Positions 41,500 through 53,740 of a stretch of 64,000 bases of DNA are shown one piece after another (position 1 is the stretch's first letter; each line of letters opens with the position of its first letter). The notes below the pieces were generated by a model, which was given only the letters and a program-made list of their open reading frames with translations, searched no databases and was not told where the DNA came from. Source of the DNA: Cristatella mucedo (lineage: Eukaryota; Bryozoa; Phylactolaemata; Cristatellidae); contig WPIO01000055.1 of assembly GCA_009760855.2 (NCBI GenBank), positions 124,001 to 188,000 on the forward strand. Direction: 5' to 3'. The translations under genes and the position numbers were made by a program.

Positions 41500-42060
41500 C
41501 AGCCAGGACAAAGTGAGTGTTACGAAGGCAGGAGAGTTTTCTCAAGCCCACTCGAAATCCGAGCGGCGTTCGGCACGCATACGGTAGCAAGCAGACTTGA
41601 TGTCGCACAAAAAAAGAAGAGGATAAGCACAGCTGGGTCAGCAGGGCAGTCGAGAAGGCCTATAGCACGGAAGTAGCAGCTCTGAACGGCTGGAAATGAT
41701 GTGTCGCAGTCGGCACCCGAAGAGAAACGTCGGTACGAAAGAATTGTGGAAGTGAACTTCGTAGTTATAGACATGAAGAGCAAATCCTTCTGCTGCTAAA
41801 ATGGTCTTTGAACATGGGAATGAAACTGCTAATTTATTGTCCGCGGAGAATCCGAGGGAAGCGGAGGCTGAGACTGGTGCAGGAGTTCACTTAGTTGGGA
41901 AGTAACTATGCCACGTTGGGCCTGTTCGGTCACTGCAAGAAGTTTGCACTTGATGCGTTGATCAACCGATCTAACCATCGAAGCTTCTCCAGCAAAGAAG
42001 ACAAGTGGCTGAACTTGTGTGATTTGTTGCCTTGCCTGGCTATAAACCATAGAACTCTGT
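41500..42060 (-). mobile_element. LINE family B copy, diverged
   Basis: The reverse complement carries the family 3' region. The plus strand has 'gttcggcacgcatacggtag', 'cagggcagtcgagaaggcc' and 'gaattgtggaagtgaac', and further right an SELLHQSQPPLPSDSP frame. It is substantially diverged from the other B copies. Confidence 0.7.
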
Positions 42061-42159
42061 AGTTGACGGATCTGCTAGATGACACTTTTACGACACAGGT
42101 TAAACACGATCGGGCATATGCGACTTGAACCTCGCCAGTGCCTCATCTGCCAGACCTAT

Positions 42160-42660
42160 AATAATAATAATAATAATAATACACTTGATAAAGCGCCCTC
42201 AGAGAAAATATCTTTCTAGGCGCTTTACACTTGCTGTAAAGGTAACGCGATCAAATGGTTAATTGTAGTATGCTCAATAAACAACAAGAATAACATGGCT
42301 AGGGGTGACAGGCACAGGGTCAGCATGCAAGTGTGGTTAGTGGCAGCATGCAACCGTGTCAGCACGGACAAGCACATAAAAGACGAATTGCGGCGACCCA
42401 CTAAATGCTGTCGTAAAAAATTGAGTTTTTAATTTCTTTTTAAATGTGGTCAAGTTTGGGGATGTCGTAACGGAAGTAGGAAGTGAGTTCTAGGCTTTGG
42501 GAGCATACGAACTAAAGACACGGTCTCCAAATGATCTATCGTTGTTACCGATCGTTCAAGTAGGAAAGTGTGATCAATAGTGTCGAACGCAGCTGATAGA
42601 TTAAGCAGAGCAAGTGCAGTAACAGTGTCGCCGCCGTTCCCCCTTATGATGTCTGTCATT
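42160..42660 (-). mobile_element. LINE family A copy with hairpin, joined to an RT fragment
   Basis: The plus strand begins with an 'aataataataat' tail and the hairpin ('aagcgccctcagagaa', 'tttctaggcgcttta'). The 3' UTR and the SFGDRAF region ('cggtctccaaatga') follow. At 42535 it switches abruptly to a different RT segment, an AAFDTIDHTFLLERS-like frame, implying an internal deletion or a fusion with another element. Confidence 0.75.
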
Positions 42661-42664
42661 GGTC

Positions 42665-43455
42665 ACACGATGGAGGGCCGTTTCAGAGGAGTGACGTCTC
42701 TTGAATCCCGACTGACATTTTTTGACAATTATGCCACAAGCTGCTTGGCAACAATCTTATCTAGAATCTTTGACAAAAAAAGGGATGAGTGGATGCTGGT
42801 CGATAGCTTGCTTTGACCTCTGAATTAAATAAATCCGACGGCCGATTTTAAACAGTTTGGAATAACCCATAAACCAGATGAAACGACACTCCCCCATGCA
42901 CCTCATGGTGAATTCAAGCCTTTCTCAGATGCCGTTTACACCCGCCGCCCCATGGTCTGATGCCAATATGAAGAGCCCGAAGTATGGTATAAACAGGGAC
43001 TCACTGAACGCACTGATGATTAGCCTCTCACGTCGTCCAAAATTCATTTAAAAGCCATGAAGAAGGCATGCCGTTGACTGCGCCTGCCATAGGTTGTTTG
43101 TTCGTTCTTGCCACCGGCATGGCCCAGAAGTAGAACCGTGCTCAGCATCTCCGTCTTTGTCCAGTCCTTCATCCAGTCTTGGACCAATTCACCCGTCTTT
43201 GTGACCTATGCACAAAAGACTGTATATGTGGAGCAAGACGGACCCTGTAAACGAGGCTGTCGTTTCGGAATTCTGAGCTAGATTTGCACAGCCTAGAGAC
43301 ATCGTGTGGCATTCGCTTTTTAAGTTTTCTTTCTTGTGCTGACATTGTTTCTGCTTACCACACAAAATCTTCCGCTTATCGTTAGCCCACCACAACCGTT
43401 GGCCAACGAGTGGGACAGCGGTAGCAATGGTGGCAGACGTGACAACGAAGTGTTA
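42665..43455. other. Intergenic, nothing firm recognised
   Basis: A short RT-like block continues to about 42800 on minus. Beyond it I see no recognisable feature. Confidence 0.4.
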
Positions 43456-43606
43456 ACTGCTAGTTGAATCAATAGCCTCTTTTGCATAGCGACAGAAGGG
43501 CCATAACGGCTAACGTGACCACTTGCAGCTGCAATAAAGGATCGCCCACTGCAGGATACGAACCCACGACCTCAGCACCGAGATCGTGAAAAGCAACCGT
43601 ATTCCC
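43456..43606 (-). mobile_element. tRNA-derived SINE
   Basis: The plus strand shows 'tgctagttgaatcaatagcc', 'acttgcagctgcaataaagg', 'atcgcccactgcagg', then the variable arm 'cgacctcagcaccgagatcg' with mismatches. The A-box end is missing. Confidence 0.75.
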
Positions 43607-43817
43607 TCGATCTCTAAAGCTATCAATTGGCTGTGCCGCCGACGACAAGTCAAACACAATTTATAAATGTATATTAGGCAGTAAGCTGCATAGATGTTCG
43701 GCAGAATCTGCAGTCGTTGTTGAAAAGTGCGCATCGAGCGGTAGAATTGAGTCGCGGGCTGTGTGCATTTAGCCTCAGCACTGGTGTCGATTCTGCTGCT
43801 TTTGACGGGTTGAGGAT

Positions 43818-43908
43818 TGAACGACCTGCTAACCAAATGTAAAGCACCTAGAAAGAGATTGAGTTTTCTGAGGGCGCTTTATCAAGTGTATTATCAATAT
43901 TATTATTA
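43818..43908 (+). mobile_element. LINE family A 3'-end-only insertion
   Basis: 'aaatgtaaagcacctagaaa', hairpin and ATT tail, without ORF. Confidence 0.8.
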
Positions 43909-43909
43909 G

Positions 43910-45790
43910 ACCTACACTCAGCCGAGCTCAGGCGTAGTCTCGACACTGGCACACCGTCACTTTGCAGATGATAAGGATGAGTTAAGATGAGGTTGTATCT
44001 GGTGATTAGTGAAAACTTTTAGCCGGGCGCGATGGCCTTGCCGGAAGCTATGGCAAGATGTCACGAATGGCACGAGCGTGGGGCTATCGTAGAAAACGGA
44101 TGTCAATCCTTCTGAATCAAGCCAAATGTCTGTGGACTAGTCTTCGAATGGCGAACTCTTTTCACAATTGGTCTATCGGATTTCGGGAGCAGTATTCGAA
44201 GTCCTAGTTAATCAGAATGGGCATCCGGCTGATCTTTTACAGCACAATGCCGACCTGTTTCGGCCCAGGTGTGCTCGGGTTCTCGTTTTATGTGACCTAG
44301 ATTTTGGGGCTCGAGCTGTGTGGCATATGTGATTCAATTTTCTTAGGCAGCAAGACAGATGAAATACATTTTTCGTACGAATAATCAGACTTACGGCAGT
44401 ACCCACCTAAGCAGTTTTGCACCCCAGAATTTGCAAATTACCGGGGATTTTCGCTAAAAAAGATAGTAAATGCTCTGTCAAAATGCAGTTAACAATGGAG
44501 GACTCCCACTAAAGCTAAAACCAAAGTGTACTTGGAATTTTTACCTCTATGAAATAACCGGAAAAATGTAGTTGTTTTGACCATGACATCTCGTGGATCT
44601 AGATCCGAACACCGTCGAGAAAGTACGGGCTATTCTGGATCTGTCAGATGTTTGCCGCAAATGCGTGAATGACCAGATAAGTATGGTTCTCAAAAACTGA
44701 GCTAAGGTTTTGAGGCAGATTTCTACAACTACCGGTAGCAGCCCCAAAATGCGTGTCTGGGGCGCACTTAATCGATATGGCAATATTTCGTGTGCGTCAT
44801 TGGTACTATTCAGTTTATCAATTTTTTTTAAGAGCTGAACAAAATCCTCATGTTAAGCTGGTAGTTTAACATTGCTCGGGTTTCCAATGTAAACAACGAA
44901 GATGAGTAACGAAGCTGATAGTGATGTGTCAAAATTAAGCATACTAAGCAACGTTTTGACTTACATAGTATCTTTCTGAAAGAGACGGCTTAGAGGCGCC
45001 GATCCAGTAAGAAACGCGTATAATCATTGGTTGTCCAGCACAGCGTTCTTTTACAGGTTCCTCGCATTAGCCGCTGCATCAACTCCTTGTTTTCAAGTGT
45101 AAAAGTCTTTCTGCAAGTCTAGCTGTACAGGAAATTTTATAATTTTATTTTTCTAGTTTCATCTTTGCGAAAAAGTGAACTGATTAGCTACTAAAAAAGT
45201 CAAGAAAGTTATTCGCTGTCGCCGTGAACTATTTTTGCTAAGAGACGCAATTTTTAAATCAATATTGGAATCAGTGTTAGATCCAAAACGCGACCGAGAT
45301 TAAATCGTTCGCATGGGAGAAGAAATTAGGGCGCGGCGCTCGGTAGCCGAAGATATTAATAATAAGAGTCACAAAGGAGGGCAGCTTCGGGCCATGTTAT
45401 GGTTTGGACGACTGCAAGCCAAATGCGTACGATAGTCAGCCGTCCTCTGCCTTCAGATGTGGAGCAGCAGGGAGCGAAGTTCGTCCGTCACGTGCGGAGT
45501 GGCAGCGCGCGGAAGTTACGTTTATTAAACCTCGGGCATGTGCAGAACATATTTTTCGTGCGTCACCTGAGCCGAGCACATTATGAGCCATGTGTTTGCG
45601 GCCTAGATCTACCCAAATGTGAAACCGCTACATCCAACCTGTAAAAATTAGCTTGTCGGAGGAATTGGATATTTGGTAAGGCTTCGTAGCAATTAGATTG
45701 TCTTTGCCTGACTGTTCGTAACTTAGTTTTAACATGGAACTTGAAAGGCGGGTTTCCTTATTTACGTGACAGTTACATTTCGACTGCCAT
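43910..45790. other. Intergenic, nothing recognised
   Basis: Nearly 1.9 kb without recognisable genes or repeats. Short open frames at 45399-45644 have no motif. Confidence 0.45.
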
Positions 45791-45792
45791 AT

Positions 45793-45964
45793 AGCCGTGA
45801 TGGCACATCAGGTAAGGCGGTTGCTTTCACGACCTCGGTCCCGCGGTCGTGGGTTCGTTTCCTGCAGTGGGCGATTCTTTATCGCCACTGCAAGCGGTAG
45901 TGATAGCCGTAAAGGCTCTTCTGTCGCTATGCAAAAAGAGGCTGTTTAATCAGCTAGGATTTAT
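45793..45964 (+). mobile_element. tRNA-derived SINE, full length
   Basis: 'agccgtgatggcacatcagg', variable arm 'gacctcggtcccgcggtc' (one mismatch), B box 'gggttcgtttcctg', body and 'aatcagctaggattt' end followed by an ATTT-type tail. It directly abuts the tail of the minus-strand LINE at 45985. Confidence 0.9.
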
Positions 45965-45984
45965 TTATTTATATTGAGTCGGTG

Positions 45985-47200
45985 AAATGATAATGATAAT
46001 AATAAAAACAATAATGCACTTGATAAAGCGCCCTCAGAGAGCTCGATATCTTTCTAGGTGCTTTACATTTGCTGCAAAGGGAAACGGGATTGAATGATGA
46101 GTAATAACATCCTTGATGAAAAACATTGATAACATGGTTAGGGGTGACATGCACAGGATCAGCATGCAAGTGTGGTTAGTGGCAGCATGCACAGCATAAG
46201 CACATGAAGGACGAATCACAGGTACCCACTAAATGCTGTCCTAAACAGGTGTGCATTTTAAGTTCCTTTAAAATGTGGTCAAGTCAGGGGATGCTGTGAC
46301 ACAAGTCGGGAGTGGGTTCCAGGCTTTGGGAGCATACGAGCTAAATGCACGGTCTTCAAAGGATTTGAGGTTTGTACGAGGTATTGGTAAACTGTTGGAT
46401 TCCAAAAAGCGGGTGGTACGATGCTTGGCCTGGTGGGGGAGTAGATATGATAGATAGGCTGGAGCCAAATAATGAAGTGACGTAAAAGTTAGCGACAAAA
46501 CCTTGAGGTCGATCCGTGGCTTGACTGAGAGCCAGTGCAGGTCGGCGAGAAGTGGTGTGATATGGCAACTCCGAAGCTCACGACGGACAAGCCTGGCTAC
46601 AGAGTTTTGCACCAGCTGCAATCGCCTGATTGCACATGCCGGTAGGCCAGCAAGCATTGAGTTACAGAAGTCAAGACGGGATGTCACGAATGCATGGATC
46701 AACTTGGACGTGGTATCCCTATCTAAACAAGCCCGAATTTTAGCAATGTTATGAAGCTGGAAATAGGCAAACTTGATTGTGGAGCTGATGTGGTCGTCTA
46801 ACGAGAGGTCACTTTGGAACGTGACACCTAGATTTCGAGATGATTCAACAGGAGATATGCTGGCAGAGCCAATTTTGAGCGTCAGCCTTTCCAATTTGTG
46901 AATCACACTGGGTTTGCCCATAACTAATAAGTTAGTTTGACCACCGTTTAGTTAAAGAAAATTTGCTGCCATCCATGTGCAGATGTCATCAATCCATGCA
47001 GCAAGTAAGTTGAGAGAATTTTAGGTGCTCGAAGGCTGGGAGGGATCAAAGCAAAGGTACAAGTAAGTGTCATCCGCATAGAAGTGAAAGCCTAAATTGT
47101 GCCTAAAAAGAAAGCCTAATTTGAAGAAAAACTAAACTTCAGATGATCTTCGTCCATTCACGTCAATACTCCGGAGTCTCCCACTGAGATAGAATCTGAT
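45985..47200 (-). mobile_element. LINE family A copy with long open reverse transcriptase fragment
   Basis: On minus a 217-codon frame (46921-46268) covers [77 protein letters not shown] and [20 protein letters not shown]. The 3' UTR, hairpin and tail are complete. Upstream (46925-47200) the YADD and PQGSVLGP region is present but frame-broken. Confidence 0.88.
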
Positions 47201-47324
47201 GAAGTAGCAGCCAACTTGCCCCAGTTCGGCATTCACTAAAATGTTCTGCTGAACCTTTTTGAATGTTGATGCCTTGCTTAACCAAAATTAAGCAAATTAA
47301 AGAAGTGCATTTTCGGAACTTGAG

Positions 47325-47670
47325 TGAATTTCCTTAAAGACAGTTGGCGACAGAAGCTTTAGCTCTGCAGGTCCTAGACTGTGGAACTCGCTTCCACAAT
47401 TCTTACGCAACGACATCTACTCTCCAACTGCCGACTATGGCACATCTTTTTCAGCGGTCCTGAACTGCTACTTCTATGCTACTCACTACCTCAACTGCTC
47501 TCCTAAGTCTGCTATGCTTCCCACTTTCTCTTTGTTGCGTGAGACGAAGTCTGTTGGCTACCGAATGCGTACCGAAAGCCACTTAGGCTGTGAGTGCGCT
47601 ATAAAAAACTCTCCTGCGTAACACCCACATGGTCTTTATGACTTTGTGGAGTTACTGACGGAGATACAAT
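47325..47670 (+). mobile_element. LINE family B 3' copy
   Basis: Begins 'cttaaagacagttggcgaca', includes 'ctgccgactatggcacatct' and 'gtgagacgaagtctgttggc', and ends 'gttactgacggagataca'. It is close in sequence to 3222-3484. Confidence 0.85.
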
Positions 47671-47674
47671 TTGG

Positions 47675-48075
47675 AATAAAGGCTCATGTGATGGTTTTCA
47701 TGGCGCAGTACTAACAACTGACAAGCATATACAATCGATACAATTAGGACTTAGTAGTCTTCAGAGTATTGATACCCTAAGAGCAAACGTACGTCAACGT
47801 CGAAAGCAAAAGTTTCAAATATCTAAGCCGAACGTCTTGGGTAACGAGCAGTTTATAGAAAAAATTCGTGGACTGTTGTTAGACCAGCATTTGAGTGTGC
47901 TTACAACAGCAGGCTTGAACATCCCAATAATTACATACTAATAATACAACAAAATAATAAAATAATACAATAACATATACTAATAATTACACAATAAGAA
48001 TAATCTGCAAGAAACAAATGCAATTAGGCGACCGGTGAAGCATGGATGAAGGTCAAAGGTTAAAGGTAGATGATT
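47675..48075. other. A/T-rich spacer, nothing recognised
   Basis: Contains irregular ATA-type runs at 47935-48000 and no identifiable element. Confidence 0.45.
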
Positions 48076-48076
48076 T

Positions 48077-49306
48077 TATGAAGTACCTCTGAAATATGGA
48101 GTACCTCAGGGCTCAGTGCTAGGTCCGGTTCTTTTCACGGTTTATACTCTGCCTCTTGCTGATGTGATTGCCAAGCACAATCTAGGCTTTCACTTCTATG
48201 CGGATGACACTCAGTTGTACCTTTGCTTTGATCCCTCCCAGCCTTCGAGCACCTCAAATTCTCTAAACTCACTAGCTGCATGCATTGATGACATGTGCAC
48301 ATGGATGCCAGCAAATTTTCTAAAACTTAACGATGATAAAACTAACTTTCTAGTTATGGGCAAATCCAGTGTGATCCAGAGATTGGAAAGGCTGACTCTC
48401 AAAATTGGCTCTGCCAGCATATCTCCAGTTGAATCAGCTCGAAATCTAACTGTCATATTCCAAAGCGACCTCTCGTTAGACGACCATATCAGCTCCACAG
48501 TCAAATCCGCCTATTTTCAGCTTCATAACATTGCTAAAATTCGGGCTTGTTTAGATAAAGATACCACATCTAAGTTGTTCCATGCATTCGTGACATCCCG
48601 TCTTGACTTCTGCAACTCACTGCTTACTGGCCTACCAGCATGTGCGATCAGGCGATTGCAGCTGGTGCAAAACTCTGCAGCTAGACTTGTCTGTCGTGAG
48701 CGTCGCAGTTGCCACATTACTCCACTTCTCGCCGACCTGCACTGGCTACCAGTCAAGCAACGGATTGACTTCAAGGTTTTGTCGCTCACTTTTAGGTCCC
48801 TTCATTCTATGGCTCCAGCCTATCTGTCAGATATACTACCCCATCAGGCCAAGCATCGTACCACCCGTTTTTCGGAATCCAACAGTCTACAAATACCTCG
48901 TACAAACCTTAAATTCTTTGGAGACCGTGCATTTAGTTCATATGCTCCGAAAGCCTGGAACTCCCTCCCGACCTGCGTCAGAACATCCCCTGACCTGACC
49001 ACATTTAAAAGGAACCTAAAAACACACCTATTTAGGACAGCATTTAGTGGGTACCTGTGATTCGTCCTTGATGTGCTTATGCGTGCGTGCTGACACTGTG
49101 CATGCTGCCACTAACCACATTTGCATGCTGACCCTGTGCATGTCACCCCTAACCATATTATTCATTTCGTTTCTTATTCAAGCATGATTTTACTTACCAT
49201 TCAATTGCATTTCACTTTACAGCAAATGTAAAGCGCCTAGAGAGAGATTGAGTTCTCTGAGGGCGCTTTATCAAGTGAATTATTTTTATTATTAATTATT
49301 ATTATG
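48077..49306 (+). mobile_element. LINE family A, well-preserved copy with 314-codon open frame
   Basis: Open from the [20 protein letters not shown] region at 48116 to the stop at 49060. It has [15 protein letters not shown] (catalytic YADD), [35 protein letters not shown] and [39 protein letters not shown] and FRTAFSGYL end the frame. The 3' UTR, terminal hairpin and tail are intact. It is very similar to 24496-25857, but truncated further at its 5' end. Confidence 0.9.
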
Positions 49307-49499
49307 AATGAAACCGGAAATGTGATATATGGCTAGATAAAACAGATTTCATGGTTATACGTAAGAGCAAAGAAATAGCTGCTGATAACGGCAGGTTTCT
49401 GGTACCCTAGCCTGCACTAAAAATTTTAACGCGAACTGGTCGCTCTTCCTGTGGCGATCGTGGCCACTTTGGAGCCAGTGACTGTTGTAACTAGCCTTG

Positions 49500-50480
49500 A
49501 GACTGCTATTGCTAAAATTGTCGAGGTGTCAGGGGATGTTGTGACTTCAGTCGAGAGGGATTTCTAGGCTTTAAGAGTAGATAAATTAAAAGCACGGTCT
49601 CTAAAGGATCTTTGGCTCGTACGAGGGATAGCTTAAGTTTGAGTCAGAACTACATGTGATACGATGCTTTGCCCAGCGTGGTAGTTGTTCTGATAGGTCG
49701 GCTCGAGGCAGAGAATGAATTTTTTTTTAAAGAGTGACAAACCCGAAAAGTTGATACGCTGCTTGATTGGGAGCCAGTTCAGGTCTTCAAGAAGTGGTGT
49801 AATGTAGCAACTGAGACGCTCACGACTAACAAACCTAGTTGCGGATTTTTGGGCCAATTGTTGATGCCTGATTGCACAGGCTGGTATACCTTTAAGAAGC
49901 GAATTACAGAAGTTGAGACGGGATGTCACGAAAGTATGGGCCAACTTGGCTGTAATATCCTTGTCAAAGCTGGCAAGAATATATGTTAATATTACGTAGC
50001 TATAAGTTGGAAGACTTGACTGTGGAATGTGGAGCCGATGTAATCGTCTTGTGAAATTTGACTTTGGAGCAGGACACCTAGATTTCGTACAGATGCTACG
50101 GGAGATATGCTGCCAGAGCTGATTTTGAACGTTAAACTTTCCAACTTTTCTGAGTCACACTCTATGCGCCCATAACTAGTAAAAGGGTTTTGTGAGCATT
50201 GAATTTAAGAAAGTTTGCTTCCAGTCATGTGCGAATGTTGTCGATACATGCAGCAAGGGAGTTGAGAGAATTCGACGTGCTGGATGGGTGGAAAGGATCA
50301 AAGCATAAATACAGCTATATGTCATCGGCATAGCAACAAAAGCCTGGATTGTGCTTTGCAATGACATCGGCAAGAGGGAGAGTATACATTGTGAGATGAA
50401 GCGGAGCCCTGAGCACAGACCCCGTACTCCAGTGGTTCCTTTAGAAGTTCCTTTAGTGGACACCGGACGTTGTCTCTAAT
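49500..50480 (-). mobile_element. LINE family A relic
   Basis: On minus: AHTFVTSRLNFCNSLLKGIP, RHQQLAQKSATRFVSRERLS and ITPLLEDLNWLPIKQRINF (49944-49700). Further upstream there are eroded YADD- and SVLGP-like segments (50300-50440). Frames are broken and the 3' UTR is missing. Confidence 0.75.
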
Positions 50481-50484
50481 ACCA

Positions 50485-51450
50485 TGCAGACTGTTTCACT
50501 CAATATAAGGCAGACAAGACTGAATCGCTGAGACGCTGCTAGTCATGCACCTAATAAAAAATAAACTGAAAACGCTCGTGCAACTAACTGTTCAGGGAAG
50601 TCTGCTTATCCTAGGTAATGTGACAGCGCCCAACCTTCGCTATATGCCAGACGAGGAAGTGCGTTTTATCAATGTTCAGTATGCTATCTAGCCGGCTCAA
50701 GGAGGCCTCTTCTTTAAAGTATCGCATGGTTCCTTTTCTGTGACGATTGGATTGACTATGCAACTTAGTGAGCGCAATGCCGTGATCTCCGGTGCAGGCA
50801 TGCCAACGAAATATATGTGCTTACGACCAAGCTGTGGTTGCATAATTGCTGCTACGTAAAAGCAAATGGATCAGGCTTCCTACTCCGATTAGTAGTAACC
50901 TATCACTGCCTGCATTTTTAAAGTTGGGTTTGAAAGGAAATCAGTGAACGTATTAATCAAAAAGCTCTGTTGGACATCGCGCCTGTACCCAAGCGAGCGT
51001 CATTAGTCTATGGCGGCCTTAATGCGATACGGCCAGCCACGCTTCGCCGGCTAGGCCAAGTCTGACCTTTGACCTGAGGTCGGACGGATGATGACACACC
51101 TTAATCTGGGCAATCGAGTACAAGAAGTTGATCGGCTGAGACGTGGAGTCTGGTGGCGCAGAGTGTCCCGTCGCTCAGTATCCACATCCCAGTGGATGGA
51201 CGGACGGCGTTCGCTGACCACGATAGCACCCGCGGAAAGCCACGAGGACCCACTCACTGGCCGAGCATGCGAAAGGCGTTAGGCACGCTTGCTGTTATTG
51301 CTGTATATTCCGTGTTCTAATTTGTAATGTTGTTCTTAGCCTCTCCCTCGCTGAGCTGGAGCTCACAGCAAGATAAGGTCAAAGCCCCGCTAGTGAGTCT
51401 CCGCTGTGCCCCCCACTCTCATACCTCTAGCGAGATAGTAGCTGGTAGTT
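50485..51450. other. Intergenic, nothing recognised
   Basis: No recognisable gene or repeat. The stretch 51050-51290 is somewhat more GC-rich than its surroundings. Confidence 0.45.
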
Positions 51451-51627
51451 GAGCCGTGATGGCACACTAGGTAAGGTGGTTGCTTTCACGACCTCGGTCC
51501 CGAGGTCATGGGTTCGATTCCTGCGGTGGGCGATTCTTTATCGCCACTGCAAGCGGTGGTGATAGCCGCAAAGGCTCTTCTGTCGCTATACAAAAAAGAG
51601 GCTGTTTAATCAACTAGGATTTATAGT
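51451..51627 (+). mobile_element. tRNA-derived SINE, full length, best copy
   Basis: 'gagccgtgatggcacactag', variable-arm hairpin GACCTCGG-TC-CCGAGGTC, B box 'gggttcgattcctgcggtgg', body 'ctttatcgccactgcaagcg', and 'gaggctgtttaatcaactag' end. It is used here as the reference copy for the family. Confidence 0.92.
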
Positions 51628-51629
51628 GG

Positions 51630-52764
51630 TGGAACAGCCGAGCTGCCTTCAAGATTGCTTGGGTCCGAAGGCGTGACTTCCTCTATCGGAACTTTTGTGT
51701 CGTTGTTGTCCACGGCACCCCAACCCCCCCCCCGTGGCTTGATGTACCTCCAGGGTCTCCCAGCAGCACTGTTTGGTTCGCATTATTGTTGGCCTATGCG
51801 CTATTGTCATAAAGAGGTTTAACCAAACTGCCGCTCGTCTTGCTCTAGGTCGGCCATAGCGATGTGGCATCGGGCAATGTAGCTGTGACAGGGTGTGGTC
51901 AGGCGGGAAATAGCCTCCAACACGGGTGTATTTCGTCAATGCTCGCAGTGTTACATCGCACAGTCGCTCTCCCCTCGGTCCTGTTCTGTTTCCCGCTGCC
52001 TCCTCAACAACAGCAGCGACTCAACGCTCGTCAAAACAGGAACTCATTCAACCATAATCTTGTGTAACTCATAAACAAATAAAACCATTAACTCACAATA
52101 AACCATAAAACCACATTCTGTCGGCGCACCCAGGTGTTGGTGTTGGTGCTGCACCTACAAGTCGCTAACCGTAGTACGAAATGCAGGCATCGCCAGCATT
52201 TTTAAAAGCGTTGGCTGAGACCAGTACCGTTGGGAGCGCTGCGTCTGCGGCCTAGTTCTGCTCGGACGCACACCGCGTTTGTAAGAGCGGGCGCTCGCCA
52301 GCTTCCAGCCACGCGAAGTGCTCGTGACCTGAACCTCCTAAACGCAGGGTGGTTTGTGAACACACGCATTACAGTTCAGCTTGTTGTTACGACGGCGGTG
52401 TGTTGTGAAGATAGAGACCAGATAGCTACAGCGACAGTGGGGGAAGAAGACGTCTGAGCATGTCCCTTTTCAATTTACGTTATAGCTTACTCAGCTAGTA
52501 CTTTTAGTAGTAGCTAGTACTTGCTGGTAGTCAGCTAGTACTTTTTATCGCGCTGGATTCTCAGATAAGCGGTTCCAAGAAATTGTCCTTCAGATTTCAG
52601 AATAATAAATATCTTGGCATTCATAATCTGGTTAATAGGTACGCTGCTATTTCACTACCCTTTCCTTAAACACGGGCCTTCCTCGCTGCAATAATAATGC
52701 AGTCAAACACGACAAACTTTGGTATGTATCATTGTTTGGCTTCGCCATCTCTGTAAAACATTAC
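51630..52764. other. Intergenic, nothing recognised
   Basis: No gene or known repeat was seen. Local near-repeats of 'agctagtactttt' occur at 52490-52545. Confidence 0.45.
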
Positions 52765-52816
52765 AAGCTGATTTAACAGCCTCTTTTGTGAGAAATAGTA
52801 GAGCCGTTACGGCTAA
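52765..52816 (-). mobile_element. SINE, 3' half (split by LINE)
   Basis: 'caagctgatttaacagcctc' and 'gagccgttacggcta' are the reverse complement of the SINE's last 50 bp. The rest of this SINE resumes at 53048. Confidence 0.8.
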
Positions 52817-53047
52817 ACGCACCTAATTACAACAGCACTTAGTGAGTCCCTGCGAGTCGGCTTTTATGTGCTTATGCGTGCTGACACTGTGCATACTGCC
52901 ACTATCCGCGTTATTCTTGTTGTTTATTGAGCATACTACCACTAACCATTCGATCGCGTTAACTTTGCAGCAAATGTAAAGCGCCTAGAAAGAGACTGAG
53001 TTCTCTATGGGCGCTTGATCATGTGTGTTATTATTATTATTATTAAT
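52817..53047 (+). mobile_element. LINE family A 3' fragment inserted into a SINE
   Basis: Starts in the last codons ('acctaattacaacagcactt'), has the 3' UTR, hairpin (52978-53018) and ATT tail to 53046. It is flanked by the two halves of one minus-strand SINE. Confidence 0.88.
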
Positions 53048-53154
53048 ATAACCAACGCTTGCAGCGGCAAAAAGGATCGCCCATTGCCGGATTCGAATCC
53101 ACGACCTCAGGACCAAGGTCATGAAAAGCAACCACCTTACCTTGTGTGCCATCA
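53048..53154 (-). mobile_element. SINE, 5' half (split by LINE)
   Basis: 'accaacgcttgcagcggcaa', 'gatcgcccattgccgg', 'cgacctcaggaccaaggtc' and 'accttgtgtgccatca' complete the SINE begun at 52765. Confidence 0.85.
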
Positions 53155-53740
53155 ATGTTAAGCAGCATAAAACCGGAAGCTATGGAACAGACAGTCCTAT
53201 GCCGCCCTGAGCTTCGTACCTGCGCGCTTCGGCGCGGCTGCTACGTCTGCCTCGCCGGTCCCGATGCGCCGCCGCGCATCGCCGCCGCGGCTCGCCGCCG
53301 CGCATCGGGATGAGCTAGCATCGGTTACCTGCGCTTTACCTGAGGCAAAGGACTTTATTTAAGGAGTCGCTGCAGCCGTTCATCGCATTATGAACGCGCG
53401 GGGAGGACCGGTTCGCGTCGGCCTGGGAGTAAAGACGTCGCGCGTCATTAGCTAGTTACGGCTGCCGCTGATTAATAACTCCCCGGGGTGCGCTTTTCAA
53501 AGGCTCGCAGAGCGCGCCCGCCGCCCACCGCCGCCGGCTCGCGGCGCCCGCCTAATTTTCAGTTCGTAGCGGCGCGGTCCTCGGAGCAACTATCGCGGCG
53601 ACGGGCGGCGGCGGCTGGCGGCGGCCGCTGCAAGCAAGCAAGCCGCGCTCTCCCGCCCGCCCGCCGCTCCCGCGGGGCGTCAAACTCTGCACAGCGAGCT
53701 GCTCGGCTAACCAGACTCGACTGCGGGAGGCCCGGACTCC

